Part shown: positions 1-8,060 of the stretch, piece after piece
Position numbering within the stretch: the first letter of the stretch is position 1
How the letters are laid out: the number at the start of each line of letters is the position of its first letter
NCBI GenBank assembly: GCA_937911795.1
Contig: CALDPJ010000378.1
Span: forward strand, 1-20,790
Direction of reading: 5' to 3'
Source: an uncultured Flavobacteriales bacterium
Lineage (GTDB): Bacteria; Bacteroidota; Bacteroidia; Flavobacteriales_D; SKUL01
Length of the DNA: 20,790 bases
Made by a program: the position numbers and the translations under genes
Notes under the pieces: model-generated
Told to the model about the DNA's origin: nothing
Database searches by the model: none
What the model saw: the letters and a program-made list of their open reading frames with translations, nothing else

Positions 1-961
1 TCATTACGAATAAAGTGTTTGCTGCGCGCCGGAGATTTAAAGGATCGCGCCTCCCGCGCTGATTGCCTACGCGCACACTCGCAGCAGCCCCGAGTCCGGT
101 AACGGTCATATAGCTCACGCTCGCAATGTTAATAGCAATGTGATGGGCAGCCAGGGCTACTGCGCTGATCATTCCGGCAAAAATGGCCGCGAGCGAAAAA
201 GCACCCACTTCAAAAATGTATTGCAGACCCGATGGAATTCCCAACTCGAGCAACCGGCGAAAAACCTTCCAGCGTATTTTCCTGTGAAACAGCCGCAATT
301 TGAATACGGCAAATTTCGGATGTCGCATAACATACCACCAGATGGCGACCATCATCAAGATCCTGGAAATGAGCGTAGCCCAGCCAGCGCCATTCAAACC
401 AAGTTCAGGAAATCCCCAATAGCCGTAAATCAACAAAAAATTCAAACCTACATTCAACAAATTGCATCCGATACTAACAATCATCGCCATTCGGGTGTTC
501 GACATGCCTTCGGCGAACTGCTTAAAAGTCATAAATACCAGCAACGGAATTACCGACGCACTGATGATGTTGAGGTAAGGAAGGGTCAAAGGCACCACTC
601 CGGGATCCTGGTTCATGAGGTGTAGCAATGGTCCCAGAGCAATGATCAGGAGAAATAGCAGAACCGATAAAACGAGATTGAGCCAGAAACCGTGGTGCAA
701 TACTATAGCCTGTAAATGTTTTCCGCCGCGACCTGCAGCATTGGCCACCAACGGAGTAATTCCAAACGCCATTCCGATTCCGAAAACCATAAAAATCGAA
801 AACAAGCTGTTGGCAAGGGCCGCTGCCGCCAAAGGAATCGTTCCCAACTGACCCACCATTACACTATCAGCAACGCTTACAGTAATATGTCCCAACTGGC
901 CGATCATCACCGGAACAGCCAGTTGCAAATTGGTTTTATAATGCGTGGAAAGGCTCTGCAT
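1..961 (-). CDS. MATE family multidrug/Na+ efflux transporter, N-terminal part (runs off left edge)
   Basis: Inner-membrane antiporter of the MATE/NorM family, which exports cationic drugs or metabolites in exchange for Na+ or H+. Translation from the ATG at 961 gives 320 codons without a stop, so the C-terminus lies beyond the window; the family is usually about 440-470 residues. The N-terminus contains the typical LAVPVMIGQLGHITVSVAD and MVGQLGTIPLAAAALANS stretch of TM1-TM2. This is followed by repeated hydrophobic segments, NPxF-like loops, and the second-half start GIPSGLQYIFEVGAFSLAA. The late motif ASVRVGNQRGR corresponds to the conserved 'RVGNxxG' loop. No other in-frame ATG lies upstream, and a -7 promoter element sits 8 nt before the ATG. 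It diverges from the phosphatase fragment. Family is certain; substrate unknown. Confidence 0.93.
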   Translation of the reverse strand, partial: MQSLSTHYKTNLQLAVPVMIGQLGHITVSVADSVMVGQLGTIPLAAAALANSLFSIFMVFGIGMAFGITPLVANAAGRGGKHLQAIVLHHGFWLNLVLSVLLFLLIIALGPLLHLMNQDPGVVPLTLPYLNIISASVIPLLVFMTFKQFAEGMSNTRMAMIVSIGCNLLNVGLNFLLIYGYWGFPELGLNGAGWATLISRILMMVAIWWYVMRHPKFAVFKLRLFHRKIRWKVFRRLLELGIPSGLQYIFEVGAFSLAAIFAGMISAVALAAHHIAINIASVSYMTVTGLGAAASVRVGNQRGRRDPLNLRRAANTLFVM

Positions 962-968
962 AGCGGGT

Positions 969-977
969 GCAAAAGTA
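969..977 (-). promoter_or_regulatory. Bacteroidota -7 promoter element for the MATE gene
   Basis: TACTTTTGC on the minus strand matches the Bacteroidota -7 consensus TAnnTTTG. It ends 7 nt before the start codon at 961, so the transcript would be leaderless or nearly so. A clear -33 TTG at 17-23 nt spacing was not found; the nearest match is a TTTTAATG about 26 nt upstream. Confidence 0.5.
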
Positions 978-1076
978 ATCCCTTCTGTAATGATGAATAC
1001 ATTAAAATCATCATACCGATCCAAAATTTGGTCGGAGTGTCGTATTTTAAATACAGAAACAGAAAACAGGTTTGTA

Positions 1077-1232
1077 GTGGCGGTATTTGCAATCGGAGAT
1101 GTTCACGGGTGTTTAAATGCGTTGGAAGCAGTAGTAAACGCTGCGGGTATTCAACGCGACGATATTAATTTGCAAACACGCGGCTTCTGGCAGGCTAACG
1201 AAGAACGACAGTCGCGGCGCGGTAGATTATAG
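1077..1232 (+). pseudogene. Decayed metallophosphatase (Ser/Thr phosphatase/ApaH-like) N-terminal fragment
   Basis: From a GTG at 1077 the plus strand encodes VAVFAIGDVHGCLNALEAVV followed by NAAGIQRDD. This is the N-terminal block of calcineurin-like protein phosphatases (GDxHG motif, then a helix, then an acidic DD before the next strand). The reading then loses similarity and stops at 1230-1232 after 51 codons, whereas the family is about 210-250 residues. The second metal motif GDxxDRG is missing. In the +1 frame, 1207-1230 reads DSRGAVDY, which resembles the segment that normally follows GDYxDRG, so a frameshift plus degradation is plausible. This points to a dead gene, but a short recombinant fragment is also possible. 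Confidence 0.55.
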
Positions 1233-1338
1233 CTCACTCGCCAGGAATTAAATTTTGTTAAAAGGACAATACAGTGAGTCAACATTTAACCATCAGGTTT
1301 GTTAACTTATAGAAGAGTAAAAATTAAATTTTTGAGCC

Positions 1339-1974
1339 ATGAAAAGAAAACTACGACATATCGCACTTTTATTACCATTCTTTCTTGTGGGAGGATTGGT
1401 TTCCTTCGCGCAAACATCGCATACCGTTGAATTGCAAGGGTCTGAATTTGTCCCTTCATCACTTTCCATTAACGTGGGTGATACCGTACACTGGTATAAT
1501 GATAGCGGACAACCGCACAACATAAACGGAAGTCTTTGGTACGAAGATAATCCGGAGCCATTCGGAATTGAAGTTGGTGCCGACTGGATCTACTCCCACA
1601 TCTTTGATCTCCCGGGAACCTATAATTATCACTGTGATGTTCATTTGGACATGGGTATGACCGGGATCATTCATGTAGAGGACGGAGTTTCCTCTGTAGG
1701 GGAAGATGTTCAGGAAAATGAATTGATCCGAAGGGTATATCCGATTCCTGCCGATGATTTTGTAGTCATTGAATTGCAGGAGGATGTTATGGCTACCTAT
1801 CCACAACTTAAAATGAGTATATACGACCAGTTGGGACGGGAACAATTAAACCGAAAACTGGGCCCCAACAACCGTCTGGATATCGAAGTCCGGAATTTGA
1901 ACAGCGGATTGTACTTTTTCCAGTTGGTGGATAACGAGCATATTTTATACACCGGAAAAATTGTAGTACGGTAA
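1339..1974 (+). CDS. Secreted cupredoxin (plastocyanin/azurin-like) with T9SS type A sorting domain
   Basis: A 211-residue exported blue-copper-type protein. Residues 1-24 form a signal peptide (MKRKL, a hydrophobic core, then FAQ). Residues 28-114 are a cupredoxin fold: a GSEFVPSSLSINVGDTV strand, then ligand candidates His60 (QPHN), Cys99 and His102 (YHCDVH) and Met107. The Cys-x2-His-x4-Met spacing matches plastocyanin. Residues 130-211 are a Por secretion tail: VYPIPADDF, IYDQLGRE, a NLNSGLYFFQL core, and a terminal TGKIVVR. The protein is therefore expected to pass through the type IX system and be released or anchored at the cell surface. It probably transfers electrons or binds copper; no partner is encoded next to it. 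An AT-rich TAAATTTTTG just upstream, with TTTG at 1298-1301, is a weak promoter candidate. Confidence 0.93.
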   Translation: MKRKLRHIALLLPFFLVGGLVSFAQTSHTVELQGSEFVPSSLSINVGDTVHWYNDSGQPHNINGSLWYEDNPEPFGIEVGADWIYSHIFDLPGTYNYHCDVHLDMGMTGIIHVEDGVSSVGEDVQENELIRRVYPIPADDFVVIELQEDVMATYPQLKMSIYDQLGREQLNRKLGPNNRLDIEVRNLNSGLYFFQLVDNEHILYTGKIVVR

Positions 1975-2012
1975 AATTTTATGATGTAGCCCACTCAGGG
2001 CGCTATTAGCTC

Positions 2013-2052
2013 AACAACCGGGCAGCGGTTTAACAACCAACACCCGGTTGTT
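2013..2052 (+). terminator. Candidate stem-loop terminator after the cupredoxin gene
   Basis: A perfect 10-bp inverted repeat (AACAACCGGG at 2013-2022, CCCGGTTGTT at 2043-2052) with a 20-nt loop lies 39 nt after the cupredoxin stop. It is followed by TTGATTTC, only moderately T-rich. The position between a stop codon and the desaturase promoter fits a terminator. The long loop and weak T-tract keep confidence moderate. Confidence 0.5.
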
Positions 2053-2096
2053 TGATTTCAGAGATGCTTCAAAAAAAATGTCGCCGGAAACTTTCG

Positions 2097-2105
2097 TACC
2101 TTTGC
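2097..2105 (+). promoter_or_regulatory. Bacteroidota -7 promoter element for the desaturase
   Basis: TACCTTTGC is an exact match to TAnnTTTG with the frequent trailing C. It lies 58 nt before the desaturase ATG, predicting a 5' leader of about 50 nt. A -33 TTG at standard spacing is not evident. Confidence 0.6.
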
Positions 2106-2163
2106 AGCGCGATGTGCTGACGAGATCTACATCGGTTTCAAATTTCTGTTAACAGCAACGTTT

Positions 2164-3309
2164 ATGATTACAGAAGCTACTGCTCCAAAACCTACACCTA
2201 CCGAGAAGTTTACGAAATTTAAGCAGGAAAACGTCGAAACGAAAATACGTTTTCCGAATCGGGATGGCCGTGACTTTCACAAAGCCGTTACATCAAGGGT
2301 AAATCAATATTTTAAAGACAACGGAATATCTACTTACGCGAACTGGCAGATGGTGCTGAAGACCATTGTCTTATTGTCCGCGTATTTCGGATTCTATTTT
2401 GCCATTTTACTCGGAGAATTCAACATCTGGACGATGTGGCTGATGACCTTCGGTCTGGGAGTTGCCATGGCTGGGATTGGTTTCAGTGTGGCCCACGATG
2501 CGATTCACGGAGCTTACTTCAAGAATAAGAACCTGAACTATATTCTGGGTTTCACCATGAACTTAATTGGTGGAAACCGGTACGTGTGGAGCATTACACA
2601 CAACGTCGTTCACCATACCTACACCAACATTCACAACCACGATGAAGATTTGCAGGTAGCTCCCTTTATCCGTATGTCAAAGCACGATCCACACCGACCC
2701 ATTCACCGGGTTCAGCACATTCTTGCTTTTATGGCCTATAGCCTTGCAACCATTTTCTGGGTTTTCCTGAAGGATTATAAAAAACTGTCGCAGGAAAACA
2801 TTGGCCCATATCAGGGGAAAAGACATCCCAAAAAAGAAATCGCATTGTTGATTGTCACCAAACTGGTGTATTATGCTTACGCGATTGTAATTCCGTTCAT
2901 TGTTCTGGATGTGGCCTGGTGGCAGTTTATCATCGGATTTCTGACCATGCACCTCACGGCAGGTGTTATTCTCGGGGTGATATTTTCGCTCGCCCACGTT
3001 GTTGAAAATACCGAGCACCCATTGGCGGATGAGGAAGGAAGAATGCCCGATTCATGGGCGGTGCATCAGATGAAAACGACCGGAAATTTCGCCATGAATA
3101 ACCCGGTAGTTAACTGGTTTGTGGGAGGATTGAATTTTCAGGTTGAACATCATTTGTTCCCCAATATTTGTAGTATCCATTACAAAAATATCAGCCCGAT
3201 TGTACAAAGCACGGCGCATGAATTCGGAGTTCCGTACAATTATTACGAAACCCTTGGCGATGCTATTTCATCACATTACCGTCAGCTGAAAGCGCTGGGG
3301 CGGGGGTAG
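2164..3309 (+). CDS. Membrane fatty acid desaturase (front-end/acyl-lipid desaturase family)
   Basis: A 381-residue di-iron membrane desaturase that inserts a double bond into acyl chains of membrane lipids or acyl-CoA, helping set membrane fluidity. The three histidine boxes are complete: HDAIHG at 111-116, HNVVHH at 146-151 and QVEHH at 326-330. The Q in place of the first H of box 3 is the mark of the front-end/linoleoyl-CoA desaturase-like subgroup. Four to six transmembrane segments surround the boxes, for example at about 65-83, 88-110, 185-202 and 230-275. There is no fused cytochrome b5 domain, so electrons must come from a separate carrier. Own promoter upstream; its stop is one base from that of the convergent proline dehydrogenase. 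Regiospecificity cannot be read from the sequence. Confidence 0.95.
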   Translation: MITEATAPKPTPTEKFTKFKQENVETKIRFPNRDGRDFHKAVTSRVNQYFKDNGISTYANWQMVLKTIVLLSAYFGFYFAILLGEFNIWTMWLMTFGLGVAMAGIGFSVAHDAIHGAYFKNKNLNYILGFTMNLIGGNRYVWSITHNVVHHTYTNIHNHDEDLQVAPFIRMSKHDPHRPIHRVQHILAFMAYSLATIFWVFLKDYKKLSQENIGPYQGKRHPKKEIALLIVTKLVYYAYAIVIPFIVLDVAWWQFIIGFLTMHLTAGVILGVIFSLAHVVENTEHPLADEEGRMPDSWAVHQMKTTGNFAMNNPVVNWFVGGLNFQVEHHLFPNICSIHYKNISPIVQSTAHEFGVPYNYYETLGDAISSHYRQLKALGRG

Positions 3310-3310
3310 G

Positions 3311-4492
3311 TTAATTGGCCGACTTTTTCCGGCGCTCGAGTTCGTGAATAATTAGCTTTAATTCCCGACCGGTCTGGCCCCGCGCAGAAGAATTTTCTTC
3401 AGCCCTGCGAATCAGATACGGAACCACTTTTTTCACCGGACCATAAGGAACATACTTCGCTACTTTATAGCCTTTGTCAGAAAGATTAAAACTGATGTGG
3501 TCCGACATCCCGTACAACTGCCCGAAATAGATTCTCGGGTCATCCGGAGAAAGACCTTTTTTATCCATCAGCTCTGTGAGGAGCAGTGAACTTTCTTCGT
3601 TGTGTGTGCCGGCACAAAATGAAATCACGTCGATGTTTTCTACACAAAAAGCGAGGGCTTCATTAAAGGCTTTGTCAGTGTCGGCTTTGGTGTCTTGAAT
3701 GGGTGAGGGATAACCTTTCTCCCTCGCGCGATCGCGTTCTTTCTCCATATAGGCGCCACGCACAAGTTTCTCGCCAAGGAAATAGCCGCCTGCTTTCGCT
3801 GCCTCGTAACTCTTTTTTAAATACTCCAGCCGGTCTTTCCGGTAAAGCTGAATGGTGTTGAATACAATCGCTTTCTCTTTGTTGTACCGCATCATCATAT
3901 TGGTCGTGAAACGATCGATGGCCGGTTGCAGCCAGCTTTCTTCCGCATCCACAAAAACCGGCGTATCCGCCAGATGAGCTGCTCCACAAATCTGCTCGAA
4001 ACGCGCTTCCACACGATTGAGCTGGTCTTGTTCCTGCTCCGAAAGTTTCTCGCCCCGGCTCACTTTCAAAAGCAGTTTATTGGGTGAAATACCGGTCGGC
4101 TTAAAAACGCAAAATGGAATATTGCCGCTGTGCTGTGCGGTACGGATGGTGGCAAGAATTTCTGAAGTGGTTTCATCCAGTTCCTTTTCATCCTCCTGAC
4201 CCTCTACCGAATAGTCGAGAATGGTACCGATGCCGTAGCTTTTTAGATGAAGAATGGTAGGGTCGCATTCCGCAATGGTTTCGCCACCACAAAATTGGCG
4301 GAAGATGGTGCGTTTCACCAATCCGCCAATCGGCAACCTTAACGCAAGGCTGATTTTCATCACTGCTTTGCCGGCGTCCATCAGCTTTGGATACCCGATT
4401 AATTTAAAGAGCCAGTACGCCCTTTTTAGATCAGCATCGGTTTTGCCGCTAAAAGCAATTTCCGTATTTTGAAAAGAGATTGGAGGTTTCAT
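3311..4492 (-). CDS. Proline dehydrogenase (monofunctional)
   Basis: A 393-residue FAD enzyme that oxidises proline to 1-pyrroline-5-carboxylate, the first step of proline catabolism to glutamate. It has the PutA PRODH barrel motifs in order: DYSVEG (93-98), FVDAEESW (180-187), QLYRKDR (215-221), GEKLVRGAYMEKE (240-252), GTHNEES (295-301), FGQLYGMSD (323-331) and YVPYGP (347-352). Next comes YLIRRAEEN (359-367), whose Arg pair binds the proline carboxylate. There is no aldehyde dehydrogenase domain, so the second step is done by a separate enzyme not in this window. The ATG at 4492 is supported by a promoter with correct spacing just upstream. It is divergent from aroB across a short shared region. 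Length is typical for Bacteroidota. Confidence 0.95.
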   Translation of the reverse strand: MKPPISFQNTEIAFSGKTDADLKRAYWLFKLIGYPKLMDAGKAVMKISLALRLPIGGLVKRTIFRQFCGGETIAECDPTILHLKSYGIGTILDYSVEGQEDEKELDETTSEILATIRTAQHSGNIPFCVFKPTGISPNKLLLKVSRGEKLSEQEQDQLNRVEARFEQICGAAHLADTPVFVDAEESWLQPAIDRFTTNMMMRYNKEKAIVFNTIQLYRKDRLEYLKKSYEAAKAGGYFLGEKLVRGAYMEKERDRAREKGYPSPIQDTKADTDKAFNEALAFCVENIDVISFCAGTHNEESSLLLTELMDKKGLSPDDPRIYFGQLYGMSDHISFNLSDKGYKVAKYVPYGPVKKVVPYLIRRAEENSSARGQTGRELKLIIHELERRKKSAN

Positions 4493-4498
4493 CGTCCG

Positions 4499-4529
4499 GC
4501 AAAAATAAGGTTTGGAAGCGTTGCTTCAA
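4499..4529 (-). promoter_or_regulatory. Promoter of proline dehydrogenase (-33 TTG / -7 TATTTTTGC)
   Basis: On the minus strand, TTG (4529-4527) is separated by 19 nt from TATTTTTGC (4507-4499), matching TTG-N17..23-TAnnTTTG. The -7 element ends 6 nt before the ATG, so the mRNA is probably leaderless. It lies inside the region shared with the divergent aroB promoter. Confidence 0.65.
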
Positions 4530-4553
4530 CGGAAAGCCGAACGGAAAAAAAGC

Positions 4554-4562
4554 TACCTTTGG
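4554..4562 (+). promoter_or_regulatory. -7 promoter element for aroB-aroA
   Basis: TACCTTTGG matches TAnnTTTG and lies 21 nt before the GTG at 4584. It falls inside the longer in-frame reading that begins at a TTG at 4512, which argues against that earlier start. No TTG at standard spacing was found, so only the -7 half is supported. Confidence 0.5.
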
Positions 4563-4583
4563 TATCCTTGTAAACAAAGAGAA

Positions 4584-5693
4584 GTGAGTCGCAGCGAATA
4601 CAATCAGGAAGTCATTTCTTCGGGCTACGCCGTTCATATCGGGGTAGATGTTCTCAGCCAGTTGGAAAGAGATTTATGCACGGTCGATTACTCTCGCAAA
4701 TTTATTCTGGTCGACGAGAATACCATTCAGCACTGCCTCCCGGTTTTGATGTCGAGCGTTCCGTCACTTCGCCAGGCCGAGGTAGTGGAAATCGAAAGTG
4801 GCGAGTCAAATAAAACCATCGAAATCTGCATCCGCGTGTGGGAAGTGCTCACGGAATTAAACGCCGACAGACATTGCCTGCTGATCAATTTGGGCGGGGG
4901 AGTGATTGGTGATCTCGGCGGGTTTGTCGCTTCCACTTATAAACGAGGAATTCATTTTGTGAACGTACCCACCTCTTTGCTGGCGCAGGTAGATGCCTCG
5001 GTCGGCGGTAAAGTAGGGGTGAACCTCGAGGATTTTAAAAATCAGGTGGGTGTTTTCAACAATCCACAGGCCGTATACATCAATCCGCAATTTCTGAATA
5101 CACTGCCCCGAAACCACGTGATGTCGGGATTTGCCGAAATGATAAAGCACGGACTAATCAGTGATACTGAACATTTTCACACGCTGGTTCAATTCGATTT
5201 ATCGCGGCTAGATTTACTGGAGCCACTGATTGAAAAATCTGTTCGCATCAAAAACAAGTTTGTGCTCGAAGATCCTACCGAGAACAATGTCAGGAAGTGT
5301 CTCAATTTCGGACATACCACCGGCCATGCCCTGGAAACCTTCTCGCACGAGAATCAGAGCAACGGACTGCTGCACGGAACCGCGGTAGCCATCGGAATGA
5401 TCTGCGAGGCATGGATTAGCGTTCAGCTCACAGGACTGACCCCGGAGGAGTTTGATGAGATTTCAGATTTTGTGCTCAACAACTATCCACCGTTTCATTT
5501 CGATGCCGTTTCGCACCATCGCATTATTGAGATCATGCAAAATGACAAAAAGAATTTTGGCGACAGAATCAACTTCACGCTGTTATCTACTATCGGCTCG
5601 GCCGTGTATGACCAGGAGGTGAGTGCCGACAAAATTATCGATGCACTGAACCAATACCAGAAGCGCGTTAAAGCAATCGGGCATGAAGCCTGA
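4584..5693 (+). CDS. aroB: 3-dehydroquinate synthase
   Basis: Second enzyme of the shikimate pathway: an NAD- and Zn/Co-dependent conversion of DAHP to 3-dehydroquinate in the cytosol. From the GTG at 4584 it has 369 residues, the usual size. The NAD-binding motif is LGGGVIGDLGGF (103-114). It is followed by VNVPTSLLAQVDASVGGK and GVN (126-147), FNNPQAVYI (158-166) and SGFAEMIKHG (181-190). Metal ligands are Glu185, His244 (NFGHTTGHALE) and His264 (LLHGTAVAIGM). The frame is open back to a TTG at 4512, but a promoter -7 element at 4554-4562 lies within that extension, which also has no family similarity. GTG is therefore preferred, though not certain. It overlaps aroA by 11 nt, implying coupled expression. 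Confidence 0.94.
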   Translation: MSRSEYNQEVISSGYAVHIGVDVLSQLERDLCTVDYSRKFILVDENTIQHCLPVLMSSVPSLRQAEVVEIESGESNKTIEICIRVWEVLTELNADRHCLLINLGGGVIGDLGGFVASTYKRGIHFVNVPTSLLAQVDASVGGKVGVNLEDFKNQVGVFNNPQAVYINPQFLNTLPRNHVMSGFAEMIKHGLISDTEHFHTLVQFDLSRLDLLEPLIEKSVRIKNKFVLEDPTENNVRKCLNFGHTTGHALETFSHENQSNGLLHGTAVAIGMICEAWISVQLTGLTPEEFDEISDFVLNNYPPFHFDAVSHHRIIEIMQNDKKNFGDRINFTLLSTIGSAVYDQEVSADKIIDALNQYQKRVKAIGHEA

Positions 5694-6903
5694 CCTGGGT
5701 TCTGATTTCACACCATCCGGAGCGGTAAATCTTCCTCCGTCAAAAAGTATCGCGAACAGATTATTGCTGATGTCGGCCTTTGCGGCCTCCGAAGGTCCTC
5801 TACAACGCGCCAACGAGGCCGATGATACCCGGCTGATGCGGCAATTACTACATTCACCGGATACCACCATTGATGTGGGAATGGCCGGAACGGCGTGCCG
5901 CTTTCTGACTGCTTATTTCGCAATTCAACCGGGTCGGAAAATCATCACCGGTCATCCGCGCATGCTCGAACGGCCGGTTTCTGTATTGGTAGATGCCTTG
6001 CGCGAACTCGGAGCGAAGATGGAATACACGGGTGAAAATGGCCGGCTACCGTTGAAAATCCACGGAACGTCATTGAAAGGCGGGCGCGTGAAAGTTCCTG
6101 GTGATGTCAGTTCACAGTTTATTTCGGCATTGCTGATGATCGGACCATACCTGCAAAATGGTCTGGAACTGGAAATCATTCCTCCGTTTTATTCCGCTCC
6201 ATATGTACGTATGACGGCCGAACTGATGAAGCGTTCCGGTGCTGATGTGAAATTAGAAGATACTACGTATACCGTTTCCCCCGGAGAATACAAATCCGTT
6301 CCAAAAGTTGTTGAATCCGATTGGAGCGCTGCAGCATTTTTTTACGCGTTGATTGCGCTGTCGGGAAGGGGAACGATTGTTCTTAATGATCTTTACCGCG
6401 ACAGTCTTCAGGGGGACGCACGTTGCGCTGAGCTGTTCACCCACTTCGGGGTACAAACGGTATTTGATGACAATGGCATCGTGATTTCGTGCAGAGAAAA
6501 TCGCTTACTTCCGGATTTTCTTAAAATCAATTGTGAAGATGTGCCCGATCTGGTGCAGGCGTTGGCATGTACATGCGTAGGATTACGAATTCCTGTACAT
6601 TTCACCGGAGTTAAAAGTCTTCGGTTAAAAGAAACGGATCGGATTGCTGCATTGCAAAATGAGTTGAAAAAGCTGGGGGCAGAAATTACTGCCGGTGACG
6701 ACGATCTCAGAATAAACAGTTTCGGAAAGCCTGAACATTTCCGGATAAAAACCTACAACGATCATCGGATGGCTATGTCATTTGCACCGCTTTCGATCGT
6801 TTATCCTGAGCTGGAAATAGAAAATCCTGAAGTGGTGGCTAAATCATTTCCGGAATTCTGGACGGAACTGGAGGGGTTAAAACCTTCGGAAAATCAGGTT
6901 TGA
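5683..6903 (+). CDS. aroA: 3-phosphoshikimate 1-carboxyvinyltransferase (EPSP synthase)
   Basis: Joins shikimate-3-phosphate and phosphoenolpyruvate to make EPSP, the sixth shikimate step. It is 406 residues, slightly short for the family, as in other Bacteroidota. Substrate-binding motifs are PPSKSIANR (18-26, Lys21/Arg26), GMAGTACRFL (66-75), GDVSSQFISA (140-149), SDWSAAAFF (212-220), VPDLVQALA (287-295), LKETDRIAAL (315-324) and YNDHRMAMS (358-366). In E. coli AroA the loop reads GNAGTAMRP. Here Asn94 is replaced by Met67 and Pro101 by Phe74, while the glycine equivalent to Gly96 is kept (Gly69). Its ATG lies inside the aroB 3' end in another frame. Its tail overlaps the convergent sensor kinase by 10 nt. 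Confidence 0.95.
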   Translation: MKPDLGSDFTPSGAVNLPPSKSIANRLLLMSAFAASEGPLQRANEADDTRLMRQLLHSPDTTIDVGMAGTACRFLTAYFAIQPGRKIITGHPRMLERPVSVLVDALRELGAKMEYTGENGRLPLKIHGTSLKGGRVKVPGDVSSQFISALLMIGPYLQNGLELEIIPPFYSAPYVRMTAELMKRSGADVKLEDTTYTVSPGEYKSVPKVVESDWSAAAFFYALIALSGRGTIVLNDLYRDSLQGDARCAELFTHFGVQTVFDDNGIVISCRENRLLPDFLKINCEDVPDLVQALACTCVGLRIPVHFTGVKSLRLKETDRIAALQNELKKLGAEITAGDDDLRINSFGKPEHFRIKTYNDHRMAMSFAPLSIVYPELEIENPEVVAKSFPEFWTELEGLKPSENQV

Positions 6904-8042
6904 AATTGAAGGGTGTAAGAAGTTCCTTCATTGCCGGACTCGAGCTGTAATCTGGCATCTATTTGTTCCGACAGATCTTCAATTAGCGTCAGGCCGAGGG
7001 TTTTTCTCGTGTTGTTTTCCGCCTTAAAACCCGATCCGTTGTCTTCGATGCGCAGCATGACCGAATTCACGAGCAGCTTTAATTTCACCTGAACTATCTT
7101 CGGTTCGCCGTTGTTGCTGTTGAAAGCGTGTTTGGTGATGTTGTTCAGGATTTCATTCACCAGGAGTCCAAGATTGATGGCTCTTGAAGTTTCCATGGAT
7201 ATAGCGTCAAAATCGTAATAAAAATCGATGTTGTCGGCATTGCTGATACTGCTTTTGCGAAAACCTTCCAGCAATTGCTGAATGTATTTATGAAGTTCTA
7301 CCGTGAGGTAGTTTTGTGACTGATAAAGGTGTTCGTGAATTTTCGCCATCGAAAAAATCCGTGTTTCGCAGTCATTCAATACCGACTGAACGTGCGGATC
7401 GTCCGTTTCCCGACCCTGCATCCGAAGAAGACTTGTGAGTACGCTCAGATTGTTCTTGATCCGGTGATGCATTTCTTTCAGCAGAAGTTCTTTTTCCTGC
7501 ACAATCGCTTTCATCTTTGCTTCAACCGAACGGCGGCGGGAAGATTCCATTGCCAGCGCAATCAGTTGATTGGCGGCCAGTGTAAACTGCACTTCTTCAT
7601 CGGTCCAGTTTCGCGGTGTACCAATGTGCTCGTAACAAACCACGCCTGTTAAATGTCCATGAAAATGGATGGGCAGGTCGAGCATAGAGGTAATATCATG
7701 TTTCCGGCAGTAGGTGTCCGCAATCTCTGATGTCACCGGTGATTCTCGCACATCATTGATCACCAGAATTTTGTTGGATTTAAGATGGGTGTAATACTCG
7801 GGCATGTCCTTCATCCGGAGCTGCTCTCCTTTTGAAAACTGTCGGGTGCTCGCGCTGAAATTAGCGATGCATTCTATCCGGTTGTCGGTTTCATTGAACA
7901 TCCAGATATTCACCCTGTCCACAGATAAACAAGCCGTGAGACGATGTCCGATTGCTTCGAATATATCATCTATTTCTCCGGAGAAGATTTTGGTATCACC
8001 AGCAATGGACTGAAGTTCTTTGGTATATCGTGCTGCACTCAT
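6894..8042 (-). CDS. GAF-domain sensor histidine kinase, HisKA_2 type
   Basis: A 382-residue protein kinase that probably senses a signal through its GAF domain and phosphorylates a response regulator. Residues about 20-165 are the GAF domain (SVDRVNIWMFNE, MLDLPIHFHGHLTGVVCYEH, LAANQLIALAME), then a coiled linker. The phosphoacceptor block is EMHHRIKNNLSVL (190-202, His192/His193). The ATPase domain has NEILNNITKHAF (296-307, N box), EDNGSGF (333-339, G1) and LGLTLIEDL (349-357, G2). There are no transmembrane segments, so it is cytosolic and reads an internal cue. There is no neighbouring response regulator gene, so it is an orphan. This resembles GAF/HisKA_2 kinases seen in Bacteroidota and related to the LOV/HWE-like group. 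Well supported as a kinase; ligand unknown. Confidence 0.93.
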   Translation of the reverse strand: MSAARYTKELQSIAGDTKIFSGEIDDIFEAIGHRLTACLSVDRVNIWMFNETDNRIECIANFSASTRQFSKGEQLRMKDMPEYYTHLKSNKILVINDVRESPVTSEIADTYCRKHDITSMLDLPIHFHGHLTGVVCYEHIGTPRNWTDEEVQFTLAANQLIALAMESSRRRSVEAKMKAIVQEKELLLKEMHHRIKNNLSVLTSLLRMQGRETDDPHVQSVLNDCETRIFSMAKIHEHLYQSQNYLTVELHKYIQQLLEGFRKSSISNADNIDFYYDFDAISMETSRAINLGLLVNEILNNITKHAFNSNNGEPKIVQVKLKLLVNSVMLRIEDNGSGFKAENNTRKTLGLTLIEDLSEQIDARLQLESGNEGTSYTLQFQT

Positions 8043-8060
8043 AGGTTGGTACCGGAAGGG

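Noticed and set aside
140..1168. Plus-strand open frames of up to 161 codons across the left end
   Set aside because: They are shadows of the minus-strand MATE gene, which translates into a full transporter sequence; the plus frames show no family features.
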